From the NCBI GenBank assembly GCA_900472485.1, contig UCII01000034.1:158402-222401 (forward strand): DNA of 64,000 nucleotides. The letters are read 5' to 3'. Made by a program: the position numbers and the translations under genes. Under the pieces are notes generated by a model. The model did not search any database and was not told the DNA's origin. It worked only from the letters and a program-made list of their open reading frames with translations. Below are positions 54,315 to 63,940 of the stretch, one piece after another; the stretch's first letter is position 1; each line of letters starts with the position of its first letter. This DNA comes from Hyphomicrobiales bacterium. GTDB lineage: Bacteria > Pseudomonadota > Alphaproteobacteria > Rhizobiales > Rhizobiaceae.

Positions 54315-57300
54315 TCCCCGGTTTCGACGCGAAGAAGCTGCTCGCCGCAAGCGAGCCGATGACGATCGGTCATGTCCCCGCCGGTCTGGAGCCGTTCCTG
54401 ATTGCCGAAATGGCAAAGGCCGGCCAGCCGGTTGCCTATGTCATGTCCGACGGTCAGCACATGGCCGATGTCGAACAGATGCTCGGCTTCATCGCGCCTG
54501 AAATTCCGGTGCTCACCCTGCCGGCCTGGGACTGCCTTCCCTACGACCGAGTTTCTCCTAGCTCCGACACCTCGGCCAGGCGCCTAGCGGCTTTGTCCGG
54601 CCTGATCGCGCATCATCGCAAGCCGCATGCGGCGATCGTGCTGGTGACCGTCAACGCCATGCTGCAGAAGGTGGCACCGCAGGACATCATCGAAAGCCTG
54701 GCTTTTTCTGCCCGACCGGGTAACCAGGTCCGGATGGACGATATCGCGGCCCGTCTGGAACGCAACGGTTTCGATCGTGTCGCAACCGTACGTGAGGTCG
54801 GCGAATACGCCGTTCGCGGCGGCATTCTCGACGTCTTCGTTCCAGGCACGGAAGAGCCGGTGCGCCTGGATTTCTTCGGCGATACGCTGGAGAGCATCCG
54901 CAGCTTCGATCCGGCAAGCCAGCGCACGACAGGGCAGGTGCGTTCGCTTGATCTCAATCCGATGAGCGAAGTGACGCTGACGCCGGATACGATCAGCCGT
55001 TTCCGCAAGAATTATCTCTCCGCCTTCGGTGCTGCTACGCGTGACGATGCGCTTTATGTCGCCGTGTCCGAAGGTCGCCGCTATGCCGGCATGGAACATT
55101 GGCTTCCGCTCTTCTATGAGAAGCTCGAGACGGTTTTCGACTATCTCAAGGGCTTCCGGCTGGTGACGGATCACACCGTGCGCGAGGCGGCAGAGGAGCG
55201 CTCCAAGCTCGTCTTCGATTATTACGACGCACGCCTTCAATCCGGTCAGCAGGCCAAGGGGCAGATGGCACAGGGCACGCCCTATAAGCCCGTGACCCCC
55301 GGTCAGCTCTATCTCGATGGCAAGGCTTTCGGCAATGCGCTCGATGCCTTCGGCGCTATCCGCATTTCGCCTTTCAACGAGCACGAGGGCGAGGCGCGCC
55401 GCGTCATCGAGCTTGATGCCCGTCAGGGCCCGCGCTGGGCGCGGTCAGCGACCGACACAACCGATAGCGAGCGCGTCAACGTCTTCGATGCAGTCGTCAA
55501 GCATATCGCCGATAAGCGGGCAGCGGGCAGCAAGGTGCTGATTTCCGCTTGGACGGAGGGATCGCTCGACCGTCTCCTGCAGGTGCTTTCCGAACACGGG
55601 CTGGCGCGCGTCAAGACGATTGAGGCCTTCAAGGATCTCAACGGCTTGGCGAAGGGCGAAGCGGCCGCGGCCGTGCTCAGCCTCGAAGCCGGTTTCGAGG
55701 CCGGCGATCTCATCGTCATCGGCGAGCAGGATATTCTCGGCGACCGCATGGTGCGCCGCTCGAAGCGGCGCAAGCGCGCCGCCGATTTCATCTCGGAAGT
55801 AGCAGGCCTGGATGAAGGCTCGATCGTCGTTCACGCCGAGCACGGTATCGGCCGTTTCGTTGGCCTCAGGACCATCGAGGCAGCCGGTGCGCCGCATGCC
55901 TGCCTCGAGCTGCAATATGCCGATGATGCCAAGCTGTTCCTGCCGGTCGAAAACATCGATCTATTGTCGCGCTATGGCGGCGAAGGTACCGAGGCGCAGC
56001 TCGATAAGCTCGGCGGCGGCGCATGGCAGATGCGCAAGGCCAAGCTCAAGAAGCGCCTTCTGGATATGGCCGGCGCCTTGATCCGCGTCGCGGCCGAACG
56101 CCTGACGCGGCATGCGCCTGTGCTCAGCACGCCGGACGGACTGTATGACGAATTTGCCGCGCGTTTCCCCTATGACGAGACCGACGACCAGATGAACGCC
56201 ATCGAGGCAGTGCGTGAAGATCTTGGTGCCGGCCGGCCGATGGATCGCCTCGTGTGCGGCGATGTCGGCTTCGGCAAGACGGAAGTGGCGCTGCGGGCAG
56301 CTTTCGTCGCTGCCATGAATGGCGTGCAGGTCGCCGTCGTCGTGCCGACGACGCTGCTTTCGCGCCAGCATTTCAAGACCTTCTCCGAGCGCTTCCGTGG
56401 GCTGCCGATCCGCATACAGCAGGCATCTCGTCTGGTCGGTTCCAAGGAACTGGCGCTCACCAAGAAGGAAGTGGCCGAAGGCAAGACCGATATCGTTGTC
56501 GGCACGCACGCGCTGCTTGGCGCCGGCATCCAGTTCGCCAATCTCGGCCTGCTCGTCATCGACGAGGAGCAGCATTTCGGCGTCAAGCACAAGGAGCGCC
56601 TGAAGGAGCTGAAGAGCGACGTGCATGTGCTAACGCTGTCGGCAACGCCGATCCCGCGCACGCTGCAGCTGGCGATGACCGGTGTGCGCGAACTGTCGCT
56701 CATCACCACGCCGCCGGTCGACCGCATGGCGGTGCGTACCTTCATTTCCCCTTTCGATTCGCTTGTGATCCGCGAAACGCTGATGCGCGAGCATTATCGT
56801 GGCGGCCAGAGCTTCTATGTCTGTCCGCGCCTCGCCGATCTCGCCGATATCCATGCATTCCTGCAGTCGGATGTGCCGGAGCTGAAGGTGGCGGTCGCCC
56901 ATGGTCAGATGCCGGCCGGTGAGCTGGAAGACATCATGAATGCCTTCTACGAGGGGCGTTATGACGTGCTGCTGTCGACGACCATCGTTGAATCCGGCCT
57001 TGACGTACCGACGGCCAACACGCTGATCGTCCATCGCGCCGACATGTTTGGCTTGGCCCAGCTCTACCAGCTCCGCGGCCGCGTCGGTCGGTCGAAAGTG
57101 CGCGCCTTCGCGTTGTTCACTCTGCCGGTCAACAAGGTGCTGACCACGACGGCGGAGCGCCGGCTCAAGGTGCTGCAGTCGCTGGATACGCTCGGCGCCG
57201 GCTTCCAGCTGGCAAGCCACGATCTCGATATCCGCGGCGCCGGCAATCTGCTGGGCGAGGAGCAATCCGGTCACATCAAGGAAGTCGGCTTCGAGCTCTA

Positions 57301-57811
57301 CCAGCAGATGCTCGAGGAGGCGGTCGCCGAGGTCAAGGGCGTCGACGAAATCCAGGATACCGGCTGGTCGCCGCAGATCTCCGTCGGTACGCCTGTCATG
57401 ATCCCCGACGACTACGTGCCCGACCTGCATCTGCGCATGGCGCTCTATCGCCGCCTCGGCGAGATTACCGAGCTGAAGGAAATCGATAGTTTCGGTGCCG
57501 AGATGATCGACCGGTTCGGCCCGTTGCCGGTAGAGGTGCAACACCTCCTCAAGATCGTCTACATCAAGTCGCTCTGCCGCATCGCCAATGTCGAGAAGCT
57601 GGATGCCGGCCCGAAGGGCGTGGTCGTGCAGTTCCGCAATAAGGAATTCCCGAACCCTGCCAACCTCGTCGGCTATATCGCCAAGCAGGGCACGATGGCC
57701 AAAATCCGCCCCGACCAAAGCGTGTTCCTGACGCGCGATCTGCCGACACCAGAAAAGCGGCTGCAGGGGGCGGCGGTGGTCATGACGCAACTGGCGGAGC
57801 TGGCGAAATAG
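54311..57811 (+). CDS. mfd: Transcription-repair coupling factor Mfd
   Basis: A 1166-residue translocase that removes stalled RNA polymerase and recruits UvrA. The N-terminal UvrB-like part has LPAWDCLPYDRVSPSSD. The RNA-polymerase-interacting CarD-like domain contains HAEHGIGRFVGL. The motor has Walker A GDVGFGKTEVALRAAF, motif II DEEQHFG, TATPIPRTLQLAM, and QLRGRVGRS. The C-terminal TRCF domain follows. All parts are present and the length is normal. Coupled to sdhE. Confidence 0.97.
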   Translation: MIPGFDAKKLLAASEPMTIGHVPAGLEPFLIAEMAKAGQPVAYVMSDGQHMADVEQMLGFIAPEIPVLTLPAWDCLPYDRVSPSSDTSARRLAALSGLIAHHRKPHAAIVLVTVNAMLQKVAPQDIIESLAFSARPGNQVRMDDIAARLERNGFDRVATVREVGEYAVRGGILDVFVPGTEEPVRLDFFGDTLESIRSFDPASQRTTGQVRSLDLNPMSEVTLTPDTISRFRKNYLSAFGAATRDDALYVAVSEGRRYAGMEHWLPLFYEKLETVFDYLKGFRLVTDHTVREAAEERSKLVFDYYDARLQSGQQAKGQMAQGTPYKPVTPGQLYLDGKAFGNALDAFGAIRISPFNEHEGEARRVIELDARQGPRWARSATDTTDSERVNVFDAVVKHIADKRAAGSKVLISAWTEGSLDRLLQVLSEHGLARVKTIEAFKDLNGLAKGEAAAAVLSLEAGFEAGDLIVIGEQDILGDRMVRRSKRRKRAADFISEVAGLDEGSIVVHAEHGIGRFVGLRTIEAAGAPHACLELQYADDAKLFLPVENIDLLSRYGGEGTEAQLDKLGGGAWQMRKAKLKKRLLDMAGALIRVAAERLTRHAPVLSTPDGLYDEFAARFPYDETDDQMNAIEAVREDLGAGRPMDRLVCGDVGFGKTEVALRAAFVAAMNGVQVAVVVPTTLLSRQHFKTFSERFRGLPIRIQQASRLVGSKELALTKKEVAEGKTDIVVGTHALLGAGIQFANLGLLVIDEEQHFGVKHKERLKELKSDVHVLTLSATPIPRTLQLAMTGVRELSLITTPPVDRMAVRTFISPFDSLVIRETLMREHYRGGQSFYVCPRLADLADIHAFLQSDVPELKVAVAHGQMPAGELEDIMNAFYEGRYDVLLSTTIVESGLDVPTANTLIVHRADMFGLAQLYQLRGRVGRSKVRAFALFTLPVNKVLTTTAERRLKVLQSLDTLGAGFQLASHDLDIRGAGNLLGEEQSGHIKEVGFELYQQMLEEAVAEVKGVDEIQDTGWSPQISVGTPVMIPDDYVPDLHLRMALYRRLGEITELKEIDSFGAEMIDRFGPLPVEVQHLLKIVYIKSLCRIANVEKLDAGPKGVVVQFRNKEFPNPANLVGYIAKQGTMAKIRPDQSVFLTRDLPTPEKRLQGAAVVMTQLAELAK

Positions 57812-57833
57812 CGAGGCACACCGATCGCCTCGC
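57811..57833 (+). terminator. Hairpin after mfd
   Basis: GCGAGGC (57811-57817) and GCCTCGC (57827-57833) form a 7-bp stem around a 9-base loop and start at the last base of the mfd stop. No T run follows, so it is a weak terminator at best. Confidence 0.45.
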
Positions 57834-57897
57834 AGTTAATCTGGATACCGCCTTTTGGCCGAAACAGGCGCGGTACTCCGCTGTGTTGGAGAAGCTT

Positions 57898-58065
57898 ATG
57901 CAAGATAAAGCGCCGCGCGAGAAAGAACCGCCTAAGTCCTCCGACGAGGAAATGTTGAGGATTCTTTGGCGTCCTTGGGAAGCTTCATTGATTATCACTC
58001 TTCGGGAGTTTTGGCCGACACTTCGTTCTGCATGGCCAAAATCAAATAAAAAGCAGGATCGCTAA
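57898..58065 (+). CDS. Hypothetical 55-residue protein
   Basis: A small charged protein from ATG 57898, with GGAGAAG upstream; GTG 57883 is in frame but less likely. The N-terminal half is polar (DKAPREKEPPKSSDEE) and the second half has aromatic/hydrophobic residues (ILWRPWEASLIITLREFW) that could form an amphipathic helix. I recognise no family. It lies between mfd and convergent ubiA. Confidence 0.35.
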   Translation: MQDKAPREKEPPKSSDEEMLRILWRPWEASLIITLREFWPTLRSAWPKSNKKQDR

Positions 58066-58117
58066 TCTTGGGTCGAAGCTCATCGGCTAGCAGCAGGTTT
58101 GACCAGAGTTGTTCCGC

Positions 58118-59035
58118 TTACAGAGTTCCAGCAAAGGCCGCGGCGGCCAGCAACATACCCGTTAGAATGTTCGCTAAAAACAGTCGGTAATTGATCTCGG
58201 GGCGTGAGAGATCGAGGCGCCAGGCCTGCCAGCCGAGATGCACGGCGATGACGAACATTCCGACGACATAGGGCAATGACATGCCCGTCAGCCACCCGCC
58301 GGCGGACCATGCCACGATGGCAATGGCATAGAACAGGCCGATACATGCTTTGCCGCGGTTGCCGAATAGGATGGCGGTCGATTTTAAGCCCAGTCGCGCA
58401 TCGTCGAGAACGTCGACATAAGCATAGACGGTATCGTATCCGATCTGCCAGGCGATAGCTCCAAGCCACATCAGAACCGCACCGAGGGGAATCGCGCCTG
58501 TGACTTCCGACCAGGCCATCAGCATTCCCCAATTAAATGCCGCACCAAGAATGGCCTGGGGCCAATATGTGAAACGCTTGCAGAGCGGATAAACAAACAC
58601 GAGCGGCAAGACACTGATCGCGACAAGGCGCGTCCAAGGCGTCAGAAAGAATAACAGCGAGGCGGCCAGTGCCAGTTCAGCGGCAAGAAACAGCACGGCC
58701 TGCCGCACGCCGATCTGTCCGCTGGCCAAGGGGCGGAAGCGGGTTCGCTCGACATGGCCGTCGAATTTCCGATCTGCAATGTCGTTGACGGTCGAGCCTG
58801 CGCTTCTCATCAGCAATGCGCCCAGTGAGAAGATGGCCAGCTGTCTGAGATCTGGAAAACCGTCTGAGGCTTGAATGAGCGCTGCCCAGCAGGGAAAAAG
58901 CGTGAGCCAAATGCCAACGGGCCGATCCAGCCGCGCAAGTCGCGTGTAGGGTCTCAACGCCGCAGGCAAGCGGCGATCCACCCAGTCTCCCAGTGTTATA
59001 TCGCTCAGATCGGGGCGGGTGGAAACGTTCATCAT
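58118..59035 (-). CDS. ubiA: 4-hydroxybenzoate polyprenyltransferase
   Basis: A membrane enzyme of about 305 residues with eight to nine helices. The first Asp-rich motif is NDIADRKFDGHVERTR, and the second is DVLDDARLG; both bind the polyprenyl diphosphate via Mg2+. It attaches the isoprenoid tail to 4-hydroxybenzoate in ubiquinone synthesis. I chose ATG 59035; ATG 59032 and 59053 are also in frame and the ribosome-binding site does not decide clearly. Isoprenoid precursors come from the pathway that includes ispDF above. Confidence 0.93.
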   Translation of the reverse strand: MMNVSTRPDLSDITLGDWVDRRLPAALRPYTRLARLDRPVGIWLTLFPCWAALIQASDGFPDLRQLAIFSLGALLMRSAGSTVNDIADRKFDGHVERTRFRPLASGQIGVRQAVLFLAAELALAASLLFFLTPWTRLVAISVLPLVFVYPLCKRFTYWPQAILGAAFNWGMLMAWSEVTGAIPLGAVLMWLGAIAWQIGYDTVYAYVDVLDDARLGLKSTAILFGNRGKACIGLFYAIAIVAWSAGGWLTGMSLPYVVGMFVIAVHLGWQAWRLDLSRPEINYRLFLANILTGMLLAAAAFAGTL

Positions 59036-59184
59036 CGAAATCCGCAGTTTCATCGACAAAGAAAATTAGCGACTTCCGCACATCTCGCAACGGCTTGAAG
59101 CGCGGCCGCGTAAATTTAGCTTTGAGGGCCACGCCCAGCCCGCGACGGTCATTTTCCGCCGCGGGCTGAAATCTGATCATACCC

Positions 59185-59607
59185 TCAAGCCGCCTGCGGC
59201 TCGCGCATCTCCCCAACATCCGGAATACGCGCGATGACTTTGATTTCGAAATCGAAGCCCGCCAGCCAGTTGACGCCGATCGCCGTCCAGTTCGGATAGG
59301 GCTTTTCGGTGAAGATCTGGTTCTTGACGGTCATGATAGCGCCGAACTGCCGCTCCGGATCGGTGTGGAACGTGGTGACATCGATGATGTCATCGAAGGT
59401 GCAGCCTGCGGCTTCCAGGGTTGTTTTCAGATTGTCGAAGGCGAGCTGAACCTGCTTCTCGAAATCCGGCTCCGGGCTTCCGTCGGCGCGGCTGCCGACC
59501 TGGCCGGAGACAAACAGCAGATCGCCGGAGCGGATTGCTGCGGAATAGCCATGCTCCTCATAAAGCGCATGCCTGTTCTTCGGGAAGATTGCGTTACGTG
59601 TCGTCAT
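59185..59607 (-). CDS. RidA/YjgF-family protein
   Basis: A 140-residue trimer-forming RidA-fold protein. LFVSGQVGSRADGSPEPD and the C-terminal EIKVIARIP are family features. In canonical RidA an Arg in the PARS block binds the imine carboxylate; here the matching segment is YPNWTAIG with Trp at about residue 107, so enamine/imine deaminase activity is doubtful. It diverges from a TetR gene, and the intergenic region holds three operator-like palindromes. Start ATG 59607. Confidence 0.85.
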   Translation of the reverse strand: MTTRNAIFPKNRHALYEEHGYSAAIRSGDLLFVSGQVGSRADGSPEPDFEKQVQLAFDNLKTTLEAAGCTFDDIIDVTTFHTDPERQFGAIMTVKNQIFTEKPYPNWTAIGVNWLAGFDFEIKVIARIPDVGEMREPQAA

Positions 59608-59692
59608 GGTATCGGCTCTCATTCGTGTTGACGTGAAAAGATGGGAAGGATGCAAGCTGGCGCGAGGCTTCCAATCCGCCGTCTGATTTGAT

Positions 59693-59757
59693 ATACGGCG
59701 TGTATGTAAAATATTCATATGCGCGGCGTATGTCAATATTTCAAATACGAAGCGTAT
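59693..59757. promoter_or_regulatory. Three operator-like palindromes at a 26-bp period
   Basis: Sites ATACGGCGTGTAT (59693-59705), ATGCGCGGCGTAT (59719-59731) and ATACGAAGCGTAT (59745-59757) share the form ATACG-N3-CGTAT; the third is perfect and each of the others has one deviation. Starts are exactly 26 bp apart. They lie between the ridA-like and tetR genes, so they are probably the operators of the TetR protein. Confidence 0.75.
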
Positions 59758-59774
59758 GTGAAATTGAGGCTAAT

Positions 59775-60362
59775 ATGGCAAAACGCCTGGAAACGATGGA
59801 AGAAAATCGTAACAAGCTGATTGCCGCCGCGCGGAAAGCCTTCGCGGAGAAAGGATTTGCGGCGGCTTCGATGGATGAATTGACGGCGGATGTCGGCCTG
59901 ACGAGGGGCGCGCTCTATCATAATTTCGGCGACAAGCGTGGATTGCTCGCCGCTGTCGTCGATCAGATCGACAATGAAATGGCGTTGCGGGCGAAGGAGA
60001 TCGGCGCACAGGCGGACGGTGACTGGCAAGGTCTGCTTGCGGAGGGGGAGGCCTATATCAAGATGGCGCTCGATCCAGAAGTGCAGCGCATCGTCTTGCT
60101 TGACGGCCCGGCAGTGCTCGGCGATCCCTCGAAATGGCCCAGCCAGAACAGCTGTCTCGCGGGGACCCGGCAGACAGTGGCAAAGCTTCTGGAACAAGAG
60201 GTGGTCAAGCCGGTCGATGCCGAGGCGGCAGCCCGGCTTATTTCCGGCGCAGCGCTGAATGCCGCTCTTTGGGTTGCTGCCAGCGATGACCCGGCAGAAG
60301 TGCTGCCCAAAGCGATAGCGGCCTTCCGGGCGATGGCTTCGGGATTGCTGGCAAAAACCTGA
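59775..60362 (+). CDS. TetR-family transcriptional regulator
   Basis: A 195-residue regulator. The DNA-binding domain spans about residues 8-55, with FAEKGFAAASMDELTADVGLTRGALYHNFGDK split across the helix-turn-helix. The C-terminal part is an all-alpha ligand domain of unknown specificity. ATG 59775 has GAGG seven bases upstream. It diverges from the RidA-like gene and is likely to bind the three palindromes between them, repressing both. Confidence 0.92.
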   Translation: MAKRLETMEENRNKLIAAARKAFAEKGFAAASMDELTADVGLTRGALYHNFGDKRGLLAAVVDQIDNEMALRAKEIGAQADGDWQGLLAEGEAYIKMALDPEVQRIVLLDGPAVLGDPSKWPSQNSCLAGTRQTVAKLLEQEVVKPVDAEAAARLISGAALNAALWVAASDDPAEVLPKAIAAFRAMASGLLAKT

Positions 60363-60439
60363 TGCCGGTATGACGCGGCTACTTCCGCGAATCGCAGATC
60401 GCGGAAGCTCTTGCTATGATCGAAAAGGCGGAATCCCGC

Positions 60440-61111
60440 TTAGTTCATCCCCGCCCGTGCTTCCGTTTTCATCTTGGCGATGTCGCGCAAGGCCTCGGCG
60501 AGCACATCCGGCGTCTGGGCGCCGCTGACCGCATATTGCTGGTCGAAGATGAAGAAGGGCACTCCGTTGACGCCGATCTTCTGTGCGGCGTCAATTTCGC
60601 CGATGATCAGATCGCGATCCGCATCCGAGGCCAGCAGCGTTGATATGACCGAGCGGTCGAGCCCCGCTTCTTCGGCAATGTCGAGCAGCACGGCGTGATC
60701 GCCGACATTGCGGCCTTGTTCGAAATTCGCCTTGAAGAGTGCATCCACCACCTTGTCCTGCTTTTCGCGGCTTTCGGTGACGGACCAATGGATGAGGCGA
60801 TGGGCGTCGAGCGTGTTCGGACCGATCTTGATGGCGTCGAAATCGAACTTGATGCCTACTTCCCGGCCGAGCTCGGTGAGCATCTTGTGGCCCTGCGCCA
60901 CGCGTTCCGCGCCGCCAAGCTTCTGCTCGAGCGCCTTTTTCTGGTCGACGCCTTCGGGCGGATAGTCGGGATTGAGCCGATAGGGCCGCCAGTTGAGGTC
61001 GACGCCTACTTCGTCCTGTACCTCGGCAATCGCCAGCTCCAGGCGGGCCTTGCCGAGATAGCACCATGGGCAGACGACGTCCGAGACGATATCGATCGTG
61101 ATGCGTTCCAT
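60440..61111 (-). CDS. DsbA-family (FrnE-like) oxidoreductase
   Basis: A 223-residue cytosolic thioredoxin-fold protein. The active site C14-P-W-C17 is near the N-terminus, a long helical insertion follows, and GVNGVPFFIF supplies the cis-Pro. This is the FrnE/2-hydroxychromene-isomerase-like branch, in which members act as disulfide isomerases or polyketide-related enzymes. There is no signal peptide. It follows the TetR gene convergently; a link to it is not shown. Confidence 0.87.
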   Translation of the reverse strand: MERITIDIVSDVVCPWCYLGKARLELAIAEVQDEVGVDLNWRPYRLNPDYPPEGVDQKKALEQKLGGAERVAQGHKMLTELGREVGIKFDFDAIKIGPNTLDAHRLIHWSVTESREKQDKVVDALFKANFEQGRNVGDHAVLLDIAEEAGLDRSVISTLLASDADRDLIIGEIDAAQKIGVNGVPFFIFDQQYAVSGAQTPDVLAEALRDIAKMKTEARAGMN

Positions 61112-61204
61112 GGTTTCATCCTTTCGGTTTTCGGGCTGTTCTCCTCCATCTAGGCCTTTGCACCGATGGCTTCAACCGGTTACCGAAAGGGAACCATTGC
61201 GATG

Positions 61205-63016
61205 CTATTGCGCCGAGGCGTCCCACCACGCGGGTAAATAGTAGCCATAGAGCGGCAAAGCCGCGGGATGGTCGATACGGCTGCGCCGCGCAGCCCATTG
61301 CTGGTCGACATGATAGAGCGGCACAAGATAATAGCCGGAGATCAGCATCCGATCGAACGAACGCACGGCGTCGCGAAAATCCTCGGCTGAGTGTGCGGTC
61401 AGGAAATGCGATATCAACGTATCTACGTCGGGATCTTCGACGAGGGCAAAGTTGAAGCTGCCTGGCATTTTCGCGGCGGCGGAACCCCATCGCGCCACCT
61501 GTTCGATTCCCGGCGACAACGACGAGGGGTAGGATTTGATGATCATGTCGTAGTCGTAGTTGATCGTCCGGAGCTGATACTGCGAATCGTCGACCGTACG
61601 AATCGTCACCGCGATGCCAAGCAGTTCCAGAGACCGTCGGTAAGGGATCGCGATGCGCTCCTGGTCTGCATTCTGCGTCAATATCTCGAAGCTGAGTTGC
61701 CGACCGCTCTTATCGACCATCTTCTCGCCGCGGATCGTATAGCCACCCTCCTTCAGCAGCGCTACCGCCCTGCGCAAGATCTTGCGGTCGCGTCCGGAAC
61801 CATCGCTGACGGGTAGCTTATAGGTGCCGTCGAGCACGTCTGGATCGATGCGGTCCTTGATCGGACCCAACATCGCGAGTTCATGTGCATCCGCAGGAAC
61901 ACCGAAGGATGAAAGATCAGAATTCTGCCAATAGCTCTGCGTGCGCTGGTAGGCGCCCGAGTAGAGATTGCGGTTCATCCATTCGAAATCGAAGGCAAGC
62001 GTCAGTCCCTTGCGCACATTCTTGTCGGCAAACATCGACCGCCGCGTATTGAAGACGAAACCGAGCATGCCGCTTGGCGTTTTCGGCCTGAAGGTCTCCT
62101 TGACGATGACGCCGGAGGTTACTGCTGGGAAATTATAAGCCTGCTGCCAATGACTGGGGCTACCGTCCGGATAAATATCGACATCGCCTTTCTTGAAGGC
62201 TTCGAACAGAGTGGTGTCCTGCAGGAAATAATTGACGGCGATCTCGTCATAATTGTCGATGCCGATTTTTGACGGGAGATTCTTGCCCCAATAGTCGTTA
62301 CGGCGCTCGAAGACGATGCGCTGGCCGGGATCGATACTTTTGATCCTGTAGGGGCCGGAACCGACGGGAATACGAAGCGAAGTCTGGTCGAAACCATCGG
62401 GATCGACGGCGTGCTTCGGCAGAATCGGCAGCGACGAGGCGATGATCAGCGGAGTTTCGCGATTGGCCTTCGCGTTGAAGCGGATCAGTACGCTGTGCTC
62501 GCCGACTTTTTCCATGCTGTCGATGGTCTCAAGCCACGACGAAAATGGCACGCGACCTTTGTCGCGCAGCAACTGGAATGTGAAGATTACATCTTCCGGC
62601 GTTACAGGTTGCCCGTCCGACCATTTGGCTTCGGGATTGAGGTTGAATCGGATGAAACTCCTGCTTTCGTCCCATTCGACCGTCTGCGCCAACAATCCGT
62701 AAAGGGTGAAAGGCTCGTCGCGCGAGCGCACCATCAGCGATTCGTAGAGGAGGTAGCCATATTCCGGGTCCCACATGCCGCGTGCGGTTGTGCGCATGCT
62801 TTTCAGGATGAAGGGATTGAGATTGTCGAAAGTGCCGACGACGCCATAGCTGACGCGGCCGCCCTTTTTGACATCCGGATTGACGTAGGGGAAATGCTTG
62901 AAGTCTGCCGGCAACGCCGGATCTCCGTGCATGGCGATGCCGTAAAGCGGCTGAGCCGCCGCGGCGTTGCACAAGGTTGCGAAGAACAGGAAGGCAGCGA
63001 TCCGGAGCGCTTGCAT
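61205..63016 (-). CDS. Oligopeptide/microcin-type ABC substrate-binding protein (SBP_bac_5)
   Basis: A 603-residue periplasmic binding protein. The signal peptide ends at about AAA (residues 19-21). YVNPDVKKGGRVSYG, then GTFDNLNPF, FNLNPEAKWSDGQPVTPEDV and LAFDFEWMNR are close to the YejA-like type that imports peptides such as microcin C. No permease or ATPase genes adjoin it, so it must work with a transporter elsewhere. ATG 63016 has AAGGAT upstream. Confidence 0.88.
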   Translation of the reverse strand: MQALRIAAFLFFATLCNAAAAQPLYGIAMHGDPALPADFKHFPYVNPDVKKGGRVSYGVVGTFDNLNPFILKSMRTTARGMWDPEYGYLLYESLMVRSRDEPFTLYGLLAQTVEWDESRSFIRFNLNPEAKWSDGQPVTPEDVIFTFQLLRDKGRVPFSSWLETIDSMEKVGEHSVLIRFNAKANRETPLIIASSLPILPKHAVDPDGFDQTSLRIPVGSGPYRIKSIDPGQRIVFERRNDYWGKNLPSKIGIDNYDEIAVNYFLQDTTLFEAFKKGDVDIYPDGSPSHWQQAYNFPAVTSGVIVKETFRPKTPSGMLGFVFNTRRSMFADKNVRKGLTLAFDFEWMNRNLYSGAYQRTQSYWQNSDLSSFGVPADAHELAMLGPIKDRIDPDVLDGTYKLPVSDGSGRDRKILRRAVALLKEGGYTIRGEKMVDKSGRQLSFEILTQNADQERIAIPYRRSLELLGIAVTIRTVDDSQYQLRTINYDYDMIIKSYPSSLSPGIEQVARWGSAAAKMPGSFNFALVEDPDVDTLISHFLTAHSAEDFRDAVRSFDRMLISGYYLVPLYHVDQQWAARRSRIDHPAALPLYGYYLPAWWDASAQ

Positions 63017-63280
63017 GGCATCCTTTCCGGGAAGGGTACGATTCGGCCGAACATTATCACGAGCGTGCCGAATTCAACACGCGACTGCGGAAATCTTAGG
63101 ACTTGGCGGAAAAGGCCAAAGAAAAGCTGGATATCCGTGCCAGTGCGATGTAACAGGGGTGCCGGGTTTCTCGGGTCATGTATTTGCCTTATTCATTCGA
63201 CAGGTGGACGACGGTTTGACCCGAATTGCATGGGACGGCGCGCTGTCGTCCCGAAGCGGATTTCAGGAGGCGGTTTCGCT

Positions 63281-63940
63281 ATGATGTTCAAGACTGACAA
63301 CAAAATGCGGGCAGGTCTCTCTGCTCTGGCTCTCATGATTGGCGCGGCCATGCCGGCTGCCGCTTTCGCGCAGGATGCGTCCAACGCAGCTCCGGCCGAT
63401 GGCGGTAGTGACCCCAACCAGCCGCGTCTGGGCTGGTACAAGACCTGCACCAAGCAGGACGATGCCGATATCTGCATCGTGCAGAACCTGATCATGGCCA
63501 ACAACGGCCAGCTCGTGACGGCTGTCGGCCTCATCTCCGTCGATGGCAAGGTCAACCGCAAGATCCTGCAGATTTCGGTTCCGACTGCTCGCCTGATCCC
63601 GCCCGGCATCACCATGCAGGTCGATGGCGGCAAGGGCCAGAAGCTCGATTACGCTGTCTGCCTTCCGGACAAGTGCACCGCGGAAGTCCCCGTCACGGAC
63701 GCGATGATCGCCTCGCTGAAGAAGGGTACCGACGTCACCTTCACCTCGGTGAACTTCCGTCGCGCTCCGAACCCGATCAAGATCTCGCTGACCGGCTTCG
63801 GCGCCGCTTTCGACGGCCCCGCAATCTCCGACAGCAAGCTTGCCGAAAGCCAGAAGAGCCTGCAGGACAGCATGCAGAAAAAGGCCGAGGAAGCTCGCAA
63901 GAAGCTCGAAGACGCGCAGAAGGCTGCCAAGCAGCAGTAA
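63281..63940 (+). CDS. Invasion-associated locus B (IalB) family protein
   Basis: A 219-residue exported protein. The signal peptide ends at about AFA-QDA, near residue 31. WYKTCTKQDDADICIVQN and the paired Cys in CLPDKCTAEVPV are IalB features, named from Bartonella, where the protein aids erythrocyte invasion; in rhizobia the role is general and unclear. The C-terminus is a Lys/Glu/Ala-rich helix (ESQKSLQDSMQKKAEEARKK). ATG 63281 has AGGAGG ten bases upstream. Confidence 0.9.
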   Translation: MMFKTDNKMRAGLSALALMIGAAMPAAAFAQDASNAAPADGGSDPNQPRLGWYKTCTKQDDADICIVQNLIMANNGQLVTAVGLISVDGKVNRKILQISVPTARLIPPGITMQVDGGKGQKLDYAVCLPDKCTAEVPVTDAMIASLKKGTDVTFTSVNFRRAPNPIKISLTGFGAAFDGPAISDSKLAESQKSLQDSMQKKAEEARKKLEDAQKAAKQQ

